Below, piece after piece: positions 21,802 through 31,100 of a DNA stretch of 39,696 nucleotides. Each line of letters begins with the position of its first letter. Positions within the stretch are counted from its first letter, which is position 1. Position numbers and translations under genes: made by a program. The DNA lies in assembly GCA_009779925.1 (NCBI GenBank), contig WRAZ01000017.1:1-39696 (forward strand). The letters are read 5' to 3'. Source of the stretch: Chitinivibrionia bacterium. Its GTDB lineage: Bacteria > Fibrobacterota > Chitinivibrionia > Chitinivibrionales > Chitinivibrionaceae. The notes beneath the pieces were generated by a model, which was given only the letters and a program-made list of their open reading frames with translations, searched no databases and was not told the origin of the DNA.

Positions 21802-24800
21802 TGTTTTACCTCCAATGTCGCGAATGCGGGGGCTTTTTTTCGGACTAATTTTTGCTCTACGAGAGAGTAAACCACGGGGATAAGCACGAGCGTTATTACT
21901 GTTGAAACCGTAAGTCCGCCGACTATAACGCGAGCCATCGGGACTTGCGCTTCACTGCCTTCGCCTATTCCTATCGCCATCGGCATAAGTCCGAGTATGG
22001 TCGAAAGGGCGGTCATTAGGATTGGGCGCAGACGGCGTTCGCCCGCTTTTTCTATCGCTTCAAAAAGTTCCATTCCTTTTTCGTGGTGCATTCGATTTAT
22101 GAGGTCGATTAGGACGATTGCGTTATTTATTACCACTCCTATTAGTATTATACAGCCGATAAACGCCTGAAGCGTGAAAGGGGTGTTTGTCAAAAGCATT
22201 ATTGCTACAACGCCCGTTAAAGCCATCGGAATTGAAAAAAGGACAACAAACGGGTCTTTGAACGACTCGAATTGTCCTGCCATAACAAGGAAAATAAGGG
22301 CGATTGCAAGCGCTATGCCGAAAAATAACTCGCGCTGGGCTTTTTGCTGTTCTTCCCAGTCGCCGCGGATTAACATTACAAATTCCTGCGGGACGGTTAT
22401 TTCGGAAATTGCCGCTCTTACGTCGTTTACAACGCTTCGCATATCGCGCCCCGAATAACTTATATTAACGCTTACAATTCGTTCTCGGTCGCGGCGTTCT
22501 ATGCGCGTGGGACCAACTCCAGCCTCTATTTGCGCCACGCTTTGCAATAATACGGGATTGCCCGCGCTGTTTATTATGGAAATGTTATTTACGTCGGTCA
22601 AGGTTTGTCTGTCGCCCTCTGCAAGACGAACTATTACCTGAAATTCTTTACCGTCCACTCGAACTTGCGTTGCCGTTGTTCCGCCTAAAGCCGTCTGAAT
22701 TGTCTGTCCGATTTGGATTGCCGAAAGTCCCATTTCCGCGGCTTTGCTTCTGTCGATTATAACGCGAAACTCGGGCATTCCTTCTTCGCGGCTTATTTGG
22801 ACGTCCGTTATTCCCGCAATGTCTTGGACTGCCGAGCGTACTTGTTGGGCGAGCGCTTGACTTTGTTCCAGATTAAAACCTCGAATTTCTACCGCTATAG
22901 CCTCGGTTGTCGCACCAACGCGCATTATCCATAAGCCTTGCCCTTCGCGAACTCGCACGGTTGCGCCCGGAATGTTTGTCAAAAGAGGGCGGAGGTCGTC
23001 GGCGACTTGCGCGGAAGAACGTTGACGTTCGTTTGGCGGAACAAGTCCCGTTCGCATTGCCGAGCGGTTTAAGCCCTGTTGTCCGCCGCCGAGCGTTCCG
23101 CTTACGACTGTCAGAGTAAAGTTTACTTCGGGAACTTCTTCGCTTACTATTGCTTCGATTTGACGAACGGTTGCGTCCATTACCTCTAATTTTGTGCCTG
23201 TCTCCATTTCGATATTTACGCGCACGTCGCTTTCGTCGGCTACGGGCATTAAGTCCATACCCACAAGCGGAAGCGCGAGCAGAGAAAGCAAAAACAGCAC
23301 CGCAACGCCGACCACTACGGTCATTCGATTTCTGAGCGCCCAATGTATTATTTTTCGATATTCGCGCTCCATTTTCACATAAAAATTCTCGCTTGCGTTA
23401 AAAACTTTGCTTAAAATCGGGTTTTTCACTTTTTTCGTGCGTTGAACGCTTTCGTCTTTCAGGAATTTTGAAGTAAGCATAGGAACAAGGGTAAGCGCCA
23501 CAAAAAGAGAGCAGAGAATAGAGAATCCGACGACAAACGCAAGCGATTGGAAGAGTATTCCCGTCATTCCGCGCATAAATATTACGGGGATAAATACCAC
23601 GAGGGTCGTTAGGGTTGCCGCTATAACCGCCGAAGAAACTTCGCTTGCGCCTTGTATCGCTCCGTCGATTGCGTTCGCGCCTTTTTCGCGTTTATGAAAT
23701 ATGTTGTCCAAAACGACTATGGCGTTGTCCAAAAGCATACCAATTCCGAGAGCCAAACCGCCGAAAGTCATCATATTAAGGGTAAATCCGCTGAAATAAA
23801 CAAGCGAGAAAGTAGCGACCACCGAAATAGGAATTGCCACGCCGATTATGAGGGTTGTGGTAATGTTTCGCAGGAACAAAAGTATTACTAAAATTGCTAT
23901 TGCGCCGCCCAAAATTAAGGCGATTGCCACCGAATTTATGGAATTTCGCACGTATTGCGCGTTATCGACCATCGTTATTATTTGCAAGTCCTCGAAATCT
24001 TCGTTTATTCGGCGGATTTCGCGCTGAACTCCGTCGGCGACCGCGACCGTATTTGTGCCCTCCTGCTTGCTTATGGAAAGCCGAATGCCCGGCTCGCCGT
24101 TAATTCTGGTGAGCGAGCGCACATCCTGAAATCCGTCGCGCACGTCGGCAATATCCGAAATTCTTATGGGAACTCCGTTTCGCACGGTTATCACGGTATT
24201 GTTTACGTCGTTTACGCCTTTGAATTCTGCAAGCGTGCGCACCGTAATTTCGCGATTGCCCGAAGTAATTGCGCCCGCGGGAACGTTTCTGTTTTCGCGA
24301 CGAAGCGCCGCCACAACCATATCGGGAGAAATGCCGAACGCGTCCATATTTGTCGTGCGTAAATCAACGTGAATTTGCTTTCTTTGTCCGCCGCGAATGT
24401 CCACCGTCGCAACTCCGTCCACCCGTTCCAGACGATACTGCACTTGGTCTTCGAGAATCTGCTGAATTTCGTGAATATCTTTGTCCTGCACGGTAATGCC
24501 GAGTATCATTATCGGCATTGCGGCGACGTCGAATTTGCGTATCATCGGTCTGTCAACTTCTTCGGGAAGCGCGCCTAAAATGCGGTCTATTCGGTCGCGC
24601 ATATCGTTAACGGCGTTGTCTAAATTTACGCCCCAAGGGAAAGTGACTCGCACCTGACTTCGCCCTTCCTGAGAGGTGGAATTGACCTCTTCTATACCCT
24701 GAATTCCCGCAAGAGCCGCCTCTATCGGTCGTGTAACAAGTTCTTCGACTTCTTGCGGTCCCGCGTTTGAAAAAGTCGTAATTACGCTTATTGTCGGCAT

Positions 24801-24938
24801 TGTGATTTCCGGCATAAGGTCTATGGGCAAACGCGACAAAGAAAACGAGCCGATAAGCATTATTATAAGGTATATAACCGTGATTAAAATCGGTCGTTTA
24901 ACAGGAAGCGATATAAATGAGTGTTCTCTTTCTTTCAT
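21798..24938 (-). CDS. RND efflux pump inner-membrane subunit (AcrB/HAE1-type)
   Basis: The 1046-aa length is typical. The N-terminal helix (PVKRPILITVIYLIIMLIG), SRLPIDLMPEITMPTI, porter domain IPIEAALAG-like PIEAALAGIQGIEEVNS, and two groups of membrane helices with large periplasmic loops are all present. TM4 has FGGLALGIGMLLDNAIVVLDN, placing a proton-relay Asp in the usual spot with Asn at the second position, as in many MdtB/MexB-like relatives. TM10-11 has GCIILIGVVINNAIVLIDLI. The adaptor gene lies directly upstream and the TolC gene overlaps downstream. The substrate is unknown (drugs, bile acids or lipids are possible). Confidence 0.95.
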   Translation of the reverse strand: MKEREHSFISLPVKRPILITVIYLIIMLIGSFSLSRLPIDLMPEITMPTISVITTFSNAGPQEVEELVTRPIEAALAGIQGIEEVNSTSQEGRSQVRVTFPWGVNLDNAVNDMRDRIDRILGALPEEVDRPMIRKFDVAAMPIMILGITVQDKDIHEIQQILEDQVQYRLERVDGVATVDIRGGQRKQIHVDLRTTNMDAFGISPDMVVAALRRENRNVPAGAITSGNREITVRTLAEFKGVNDVNNTVITVRNGVPIRISDIADVRDGFQDVRSLTRINGEPGIRLSISKQEGTNTVAVADGVQREIRRINEDFEDLQIITMVDNAQYVRNSINSVAIALILGGAIAILVILLFLRNITTTLIIGVAIPISVVATFSLVYFSGFTLNMMTFGGLALGIGMLLDNAIVVLDNIFHKREKGANAIDGAIQGASEVSSAVIAATLTTLVVFIPVIFMRGMTGILFQSLAFVVGFSILCSLFVALTLVPMLTSKFLKDESVQRTKKVKNPILSKVFNASENFYVKMEREYRKIIHWALRNRMTVVVGVAVLFLLSLLALPLVGMDLMPVADESDVRVNIEMETGTKLEVMDATVRQIEAIVSEEVPEVNFTLTVVSGTLGGGQQGLNRSAMRTGLVPPNERQRSSAQVADDLRPLLTNIPGATVRVREGQGLWIMRVGATTEAIAVEIRGFNLEQSQALAQQVRSAVQDIAGITDVQISREEGMPEFRVIIDRSKAAEMGLSAIQIGQTIQTALGGTTATQVRVDGKEFQVIVRLAEGDRQTLTDVNNISIINSAGNPVLLQSVAQIEAGVGPTRIERRDRERIVSVNISYSGRDMRSVVNDVRAAISEITVPQEFVMLIRGDWEEQQKAQRELFFGIALAIALIFLVMAGQFESFKDPFVVLFSIPMALTGVVAIMLLTNTPFTLQAFIGCIILIGVVINNAIVLIDLINRMHHEKGMELFEAIEKAGERRLRPILMTALSTILGLMPMAIGIGEGSEAQVPMARVIVGGLTVSTVITLVLIPVVYSLVEQKLVRKKAPAFATLEVKQ

Positions 24939-24941
24939 TTT

Positions 24942-26102
24942 TTAATTTCCTCTGCTTCCTCGTTCTCTGTTGCCGCTTCTTTCGCCTCTGTTTTCCGGAA
25001 CGTCTGCGTTTGTTATATTAACCCGCGCGCCGTCTCGCAATAGGTGCTGACCGAGGGTTATCACTTTTCCGTCTATATTTGCGGGAGAAACTATTTGTAC
25101 AAATCGCCCGTCGTAAATTCCTGTTTCTACCGGCACAAATTTTGCTCTGTCGCCATCGACCACAAAAATTGCCGCGCCGTTATTTACGAGCGCCGACGAC
25201 GGTATTGTTTGCGCGTTCGGGTCGCTTTCGAGAACTATGTTTATCCGCGCCGACATTCCCGGCATAAGCAGATGTCTGTCGTTTTTGAGGGCGACTTCGA
25301 CTGCCGCTGTTCGGGAAGCCGCCTGAAAAAACGGGGCTACTCTGTAAACGCTGCCCTCAAAGGTTTCGTTCGGGACTGCGGTGCTTGATACGGTCGCTTT
25401 TTTTCCTATTGTTATGCTTCTGTAATCGCGCTCGGTTACGGCGAGTTCTACAAAAACCGTGTCAATGTCCACAACTGTTATGATTGGCGCGCCCGCTGTA
25501 AGCAATGTGCCGCCGTCGATATGCCGTTGCGCCACAAAACCGTCTTTTGCGGAGCGAATTATTGTGTGTTGAAGATTTGTTTCACGCTGTCTCATTGTCG
25601 CTCTTAAAAGTTCGCGCCGCGACCTCTGGGCTTCGACTTGCGCGTTTATCGCACCGAATTCCGCTCTGGACACAATTCCCTTGTCGAGCAAATCCTGCGC
25701 TCTGTGAAGTTCGGCTTCCGAGTGAGCCAGCTGAGCGTCTATTTCATTGACTTGCGCGCGCGCTTCTTCTAAGGAATTCTGGAATTCTATGTCGTCTAAT
25801 CTTGCGACGATTTCGTTTGCGCGCACTCTGTCGCCTATGCGTTTGTTTATGCTCAAAAGCCGTCCGCCGACCCTTGCCGACACTACAAAATTGTGCGAGG
25901 CTTTAACCGCCCCCGTAAATTCGCGGGTTTCGGTCATCGGACGAAAAACAGGATTTTGCGCTTCGACCGCGATTACTCTGTCGCGCCCTCCGCCTCCGCC
26001 TGTTGTTGCATTGTCCGAAGATGTAATAAGTCTTGCCGCGATAATTGCCGACAATGCGACAACTGCGAAAATTAAAATGATAGTCAAATGTTTCTTTTTC
26101 AA
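24942..26102 (-). CDS. RND periplasmic adaptor (membrane fusion protein)
   Basis: The 386-aa protein has an N-terminal membrane anchor (LTIILIFAVVALSAIIAARL) and a Gly-rich linker. The lipoyl half motif is KASHNFVVSARVGGRLLSIN with IGDRVRANEIVARLD. A coiled-coil hairpin (about 105-170) contacts TolC. The second lipoyl half is IIRSAKDGFVAQRHIDGGTL. A beta-barrel and membrane-proximal domain end near DGARVNITNADV; the tail is Arg/Gly-rich. The start is TTG at 26102 with GAGGG six bases upstream. It is the first gene of the efflux operon, with a candidate promoter at 26156-26172. Confidence 0.93.
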   Translation of the reverse strand: MKKKHLTIILIFAVVALSAIIAARLITSSDNATTGGGGGRDRVIAVEAQNPVFRPMTETREFTGAVKASHNFVVSARVGGRLLSINKRIGDRVRANEIVARLDDIEFQNSLEEARAQVNEIDAQLAHSEAELHRAQDLLDKGIVSRAEFGAINAQVEAQRSRRELLRATMRQRETNLQHTIIRSAKDGFVAQRHIDGGTLLTAGAPIITVVDIDTVFVELAVTERDYRSITIGKKATVSSTAVPNETFEGSVYRVAPFFQAASRTAAVEVALKNDRHLLMPGMSARINIVLESDPNAQTIPSSALVNNGAAIFVVDGDRAKFVPVETGIYDGRFVQIVSPANIDGKVITLGQHLLRDGARVNITNADVPENRGERSGNRERGSRGN

Positions 26103-26155
26103 AGCGTTCCCTCTTTTTATTTTATTGCCATATTATTTTCTGTATTTGAGATAGT

Positions 26156-26172
26156 GAAAATACTATTTGTTA
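26156..26172 (-). promoter_or_regulatory. Candidate promoter motif before the efflux operon
   Basis: Minus-strand ACAAATAGTATTTTC lies about 54 bp before the adaptor TTG. The 17 bases at 26156-26172 are identical to 27903-27919. Confidence 0.4.
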
Positions 26173-26182
26173 CATATTTTTA

Positions 26183-27871
26183 CTACCTTGCCTCGAAATC
26201 GCCTTTTCCCTCGAATACTATGGCGACAAATTTTATGTCGTCTCTGCCGATAAAACGAGGGTCTTTTTTGTATTTCTCTATTTGAGCCGTCGCCTCGGCG
26301 AATTTTGCTTCTTTTTCGCTTTTTGTCGCTTTGGTTTTAATGTATTTCAACTCAAAAACGTATTCAAATTTAATATCCTTAATGGCGTGGTGTTTTTGCA
26401 GGTAAACGTCGGAATAGCCGTTTTGGGTTTCGTTTTCGGAAACGGGAAGATATAATCTGCTGTTAAACAAAGTCGCAAGCATCATAACTTTAATATACTT
26501 TTCGTCAAAGTCGATAAGGTCTCTGTTTGAAAGCCGTTTCAGATAATTTTCCGCGAAAAAATCCAAGTAGGACTTGAAATCGCCGTCAAACGCCATTTTT
26601 CCCGTCGCCTCTTCTAATAAATTATTGCTTACCGGTTTTTCATTGAAACTTTGCGAATATGAAACAATATATTCCCAATAAAGCGTTTTTATTGAATAAT
26701 TCGGGATTTTTAACCAAGGTCTGCCTCTTACTGCCTCGCCGATAGTCAGCATTCCCAAGTAAAAAAACAGGGAAACAAAATACTCTTCGCTTTCGAGTTT
26801 GTCCAAGGAAAATTTTTCGATTATATTGCCGTGCGTTCCTCCGTCTAAAGCGATTTGCAGTATTTTTTTTCGATTGTTTTCGTTTTCCGCAAGTCGGCGC
26901 AAGCGTTCGTAATCAGTTTGCAAATTGGTATCAACCACTTGCTTTGGCTGTTTGTTTGTGATTGAAATTTGATTAAAAATAAACAAAATCATTTGAGAGT
27001 TGTAAACCTTGTTTTCTCCGTCTTCGTTGAACAGATAGCCGTTGTAATACGCTTCCATATCAACTTTTATCAGATTTTTATCAACGCCTGTCTCGGACAT
27101 CATTCGCTCAACTTCTTCTTTGGTAAAGCCGAACATTTCGTTGTATTTGGAATATAAACTGTAGTCGGTGGACATATTAAAGCCGCTTGTTAGGTCGTTT
27201 ATCATCATCGGGCTTATACCTGTTATGAATATTCTTTTTACGACGGAAGAAGTGCCCGCTTTCAGCGATTCGTAAAAACTGCGAACTATGCCGCCGGCTT
27301 TTACTTCGTCTATATAGGACTTTCCCATTGCTATAAGATTGTTTGCGAAATGGTCGTATTCGTCTATTATTACAAATATGGGAATATCGACGGATTTTGC
27401 CGCTGTGTAAGCTAAAACCATTGCTCCGATACCGGGATTATTTTTTCCTAATGAGCTTAACAATTCTTCGTAATTTTGGAAAGTGTTTTTATATGTGTAA
27501 AGAAAATCTCTGACAGCTTCTTGCACCTTGATTGAAAACGAATCCTTAAATTCTTCGTGGCTGTCGGTGTTTAATCCGGAAAAATCAAAACGAATAACGG
27601 CGTATTTTCCTTGTTCCGACGTTGGGTGTTTGCCGATATAAAGATTACCGAAGAGGGCTTCAAATTTGTTTTTTTGCTTTATACAATAATAATTTTCCAA
27701 CACCGACAAAAACAAACTTTTGCCGAATCTGCGAGGGCGAATGAAGAATTGGTACGAATTGTTCTCGTTTTCCAAAAGTTCAACAAAACGCGTTTTATCG
27801 ACGTATGCAAATCCGCCTTCTATTAAATCTGCAAAATTTGATTTGCCATACGGTAATTTTTTGAAAGGCAT
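26183..27871 (-). CDS. AAA-ATPase-like protein with C-terminal PD-(D/E)XK nuclease domain
   Basis: The 562-aa protein begins PFKKLPYGKSNFADLIEGG, then FAYVDKTRFVELLE, the hallmark of the AAA-ATPase_like (PF09820) family. The P-loop variant is RPRRFGKSLFLS (about 45-56), and Walker B is IFVIIDEYDHF. The C-terminal PDDEXK_9-type domain ends with KFEYVFELKYIKTKA and FVAIVFEGKGDFEAR. These proteins are abundant and multi-copy in Bacteroidota, Fibrobacterota and anaerobic gut bacteria, and their role is unproven. The ribosome binding site AAAAGGAG is strong. It is transcribed alone. Confidence 0.88.
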   Translation of the reverse strand: MPFKKLPYGKSNFADLIEGGFAYVDKTRFVELLENENNSYQFFIRPRRFGKSLFLSVLENYYCIKQKNKFEALFGNLYIGKHPTSEQGKYAVIRFDFSGLNTDSHEEFKDSFSIKVQEAVRDFLYTYKNTFQNYEELLSSLGKNNPGIGAMVLAYTAAKSVDIPIFVIIDEYDHFANNLIAMGKSYIDEVKAGGIVRSFYESLKAGTSSVVKRIFITGISPMMINDLTSGFNMSTDYSLYSKYNEMFGFTKEEVERMMSETGVDKNLIKVDMEAYYNGYLFNEDGENKVYNSQMILFIFNQISITNKQPKQVVDTNLQTDYERLRRLAENENNRKKILQIALDGGTHGNIIEKFSLDKLESEEYFVSLFFYLGMLTIGEAVRGRPWLKIPNYSIKTLYWEYIVSYSQSFNEKPVSNNLLEEATGKMAFDGDFKSYLDFFAENYLKRLSNRDLIDFDEKYIKVMMLATLFNSRLYLPVSENETQNGYSDVYLQKHHAIKDIKFEYVFELKYIKTKATKSEKEAKFAEATAQIEKYKKDPRFIGRDDIKFVAIVFEGKGDFEAR

Positions 27872-27902
27872 AGATACTCCTTTTTATTATAACATTTATA
27901 GG

Positions 27903-27919
27903 GAAAATACTATTTGTTA
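27903..27919 (-). promoter_or_regulatory. Candidate promoter motif before the AAA-ATPase gene
   Basis: Minus-strand ACAAATAGTATTTTC lies 32 bp before the ATG. A TATAAT at 27887-27892 is closer, but it would start transcription within the ribosome binding site, so the upstream motif is the better -10 candidate. Confidence 0.4.
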
Positions 27920-27961
27920 TCCTGCAAAATCTAAAAAACGCGAAATTTTCGTACGACGTAC

Positions 27962-27990
27962 GTAAGGGCGGGTTTGAAACCCGCCCCTAC
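27962..27990. repeat. Palindromic repeat, GGGCGGGTTT family
   Basis: GTA-A-GGGCGGGTTT, one base, then AAACCCGCCC-C-TAC. It matches the in-gene copy at 12933-12961. Confidence 0.85.
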
Positions 27991-28005
27991 ATCAAACCCG
28001 TCCTT

Positions 28006-28046
28006 ACACGCCGCCGGCGTGTATTGTTGCAGGGTGTATGCCATAC
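28006..28046. repeat. Second palindromic cluster beside the GGGCGGGTTT repeat
   Basis: ACACGCCG-C-CGGCGTGT (28006-28022) is followed by GTATG-C-CATAC (28036-28046). Together with 27962-27990 they form an 85-bp non-coding repeat cluster between the AAA-ATPase gene and the giant lipoprotein promoter. Confidence 0.65.
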
Positions 28047-28080
28047 GTCGCGGGGATTTTTGCGAATTCGGGAATTGTAC

Positions 28081-28110
28081 TTGACAAATCTTGGTTATAT
28101 ATTATATATT
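28081..28110 (+). promoter_or_regulatory. Candidate sigma-70 promoter of the giant lipoprotein
   Basis: TTGACA (28081-28086) and TATATT (28105-28110) with an 18-bp spacer, 45 bp before the GTG start. Confidence 0.5.
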
Positions 28111-28154
28111 GAACTGTGAGGTAGCGCGTGAAAATCTAAACAATCGGAGGGATA

Positions 28155-31100
28155 GTGCCGAGGAAATACACGCCTCAAAAACTTCGTAAAACCCTCTTTC
28201 CGAACGGTGAAATGTTGTTCGGGGCTTTCTTTGTTTTGTCTTTGTTTTTGCTGACTGCCTGTAGCGACCTCTTTGAGCCGAACTACACTTACCTTCGTCC
28301 GAGGACGGAATACGTCGTCTGGTTTAACGCGCAGGGCGGCAGAAGCGACGTGGACAGCCAAGTTGTTTCTTGGGATTCTTCCTTTGTACTTCCTGTCGCC
28401 GCGAGGGAAAGATACTGCTTTGACGGCTGGTATTGCAGTCCGGAATACGGCGAAATTATGGGCAAAGAGGGGGATTTGTTTCTCCCCGCCCACGACGACA
28501 CGCTTTTCGCTTATTGGACATTTCGCGCGCAAATAATGTACGAAAGCGACGGAACGTCCTCTCCGCCTGACTTTAAATGCGTGGGCGAAGATATTGAAGA
28601 ATTTCCGACGAGCGACAAGGATTGCCACATATTTTTGGGGTGGTTTGACATAGAGGGCGAAGAGAAAACTCCGCCTTTGCGCATTTTGGGCGATACCACG
28701 CTTTTTGCGCGTTTTGAAATAATTAAATACACGATAACTTTTAACGTAAGAGGCGGAACGGCAATTGCTCCTCTTGAGGCGGATTGCGGAAAAAGCGTAA
28801 GACTTTTGCCTGCCGAAAGAGAAGATTACCTTTTCTTGGGATGGTTTGACGGCGAAGACGAGGGCGCTCAAAGACTTGAGAACGAGCAAATTATAAATTC
28901 CGACCTTACGGTTTTCGCTCGTTGGCGGTCAATGGAGCTTGCCGACCTGAGATTTGCCGTAATCGACGTTTTAAGCAGTCATACATTTAACGGCGCGCCG
29001 CAAATTCCCGAATTTACCGTTATGATTGCCGAAAACCAACTTGTTGCGGGAACGCATTTTACCGCTATTTTCACGGATAACATAAACGCAGGAAATGCTG
29101 AAATTACAATTAACGCGATTGAGGACGGCGGATATATCGGCGTGCAAACCGCGAGTTTTGTCATAGAAAAAGCCGACCCGCAACCTGCTTTGCCGACGGG
29201 ATTAACCGCGACTTTCGGCGATTTGTTGTCGAGCGTTGTCTTGCCGAGCGGTTGGGCTTGGGAAATTCCCTGGGAAACTCCCGATGTAGAGGTCGGAAAC
29301 GTTGGGCAAAATTCGTTTGAGGCGACGTTTACGCACGAAAATACGAATAACTTTAACGTGATTTCGCATATTTTAAGCGTAAACGTAAATCCTGCGATTA
29401 TTAGTTCGGCGGCGCTCAAAAAGGCTAATCCGACTAAAGGACAAGTTCCTGCAAATCCAAACAATATAGAGATAAAAGACGGTGAATTTACCGTAAAAAG
29501 CGTTGTTTGGTATCCCGACCATCCAAGATTTTTGGGCGGGACGGAATATTCGGCGGTAATAACGCTTGCCGCAAACGAAAATTTTGCGTTCTGCAGTGAA
29601 TTTAATGCCGCGACAATAAACGAAACCGCCGTAAATATCGACGAAAACAGCGGCGCCGAAATTGTGATTTCGCATAAATTTGCGCCGACTTACGAGGCAA
29701 TAATCGTATCTTTGGAAATCACGCAGGAGCCGAGTAATTTTAACTACGCTCACGGCGAGCAACTCGATTTGTCCGAGCTTCGTATAAGAGCCGTATATTC
29801 CGACTATTCGGAAAGCACTCTGTTGCACAACGAGCTTCACTTCAGAGGCGTGGTAATGAACGTTTGGCACAACAACAGATTGTCGCGCGGTTTGCATAAC
29901 AATCTGCATATAATTTTCACCGCGATTTTGGAAGATATTGTAGTGCAGACCACGGGCGCGCTTTCGATTGTTCCGCGCGATATTGCGAATGTATTTGTGG
30001 AAGACATTCCCGACCAAGAATATACGGGAAGCGCGATAACGCCGCAAATACTCGTGAACGACGATGAGATATTGCCGCTTGAATTTACCGAAAACTATTT
30101 TGATTTGGCTTTTTCGGATAATGTAAACGCGGGGACGGCGAGCGTAATACTTACAGGCAAAAATAACTATTCGGGCGAAAAAACGCAGAATTTTGTCATT
30201 ACTCCCGCAACTCCGACGGTTATTACTCCGCCGACCGCGACAAGCGTAAGCGCAGGGCAAACGCTTGCGACGTCCACGCTTTCGGGCGGGCGAGTGGACG
30301 GCGTTGGCGGCGCCGAAATCAGCGGAACGTGGGCGTGGCTCGACGATACGCATATTATAAATGAAAACGGAAGCTTTGCGGCGAGATTTATACCGACAAG
30401 TCAAAATTATAGCGAAATAACGGTTTGGGATATTTCGGTGAATTTGAGTTATACCGCGCACTTGCGGGTGATTTCGACAAGCTCAATCACCGGATTTGCT
30501 ACTCTTAACCTTGCGCTTGATTGGCTTAGCGCAACTCCGGTGATTGAGCCTGTCGAAATCACCATTTCCGCAAATCAAACTTTTGCCGTCTCGAGAGCCC
30601 TTAACACTGCCGCCGATATTACATTGGTCGGCGACGGCGAACCGCGGCAAATTTCGGGGACGTTCCTTTTGAGCGACGGCGCGCTTAAGGTCGGCAATAA
30701 TATTACCGTTTCGGAAATAAACGTAAGCGGCGGCAACTTAACTTTGGCGCAAAACGCCGTTATTGAGACAGTCCGATTAACCGCAACACACACACACAGT
30801 ATGATTTCGGTGGAATCCGGCTTTACAGGAAACGTACCCGCTTTGGATTTGGCAGGCGGCGTAAACATAGAAGCAACCATAATTTCGTGGGAAGACAAGC
30901 AAATAATTACACCCGCACCGCCGCACGTTCTTACCGAAAACGACGTGGCAAGATTTACGCTGAGAAATTTTGTAAACGGCGCAAACACTCAACCGATAAC
31001 CCAAACTCACCTTTTCTCATCGACGGATTTGGGACGATTGGTTTCTATGCCGAGCGTGTATAACGCAACAATTACCGTTATCGGCGCGTCCTTTACATTT

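Noticed and set aside
26156-27919. 17-bp direct repeats on both sides of the AAA-ATPase gene, looking like a target-site duplication
   Set aside because: The same core occurs at 4422, 8656 and 13198, mostly at promoter-like positions and oriented to the next gene, so a shared promoter motif explains it better than insertion.
28095-30461. Long minus-strand open frames opposite the giant lipoprotein gene (264 and 362 codons)
   Set aside because: They run antisense to a coherent repeat protein, show Arg/Cys-rich composition without domains, and lack ribosome binding sites; they reflect codon bias of the plus-strand gene.
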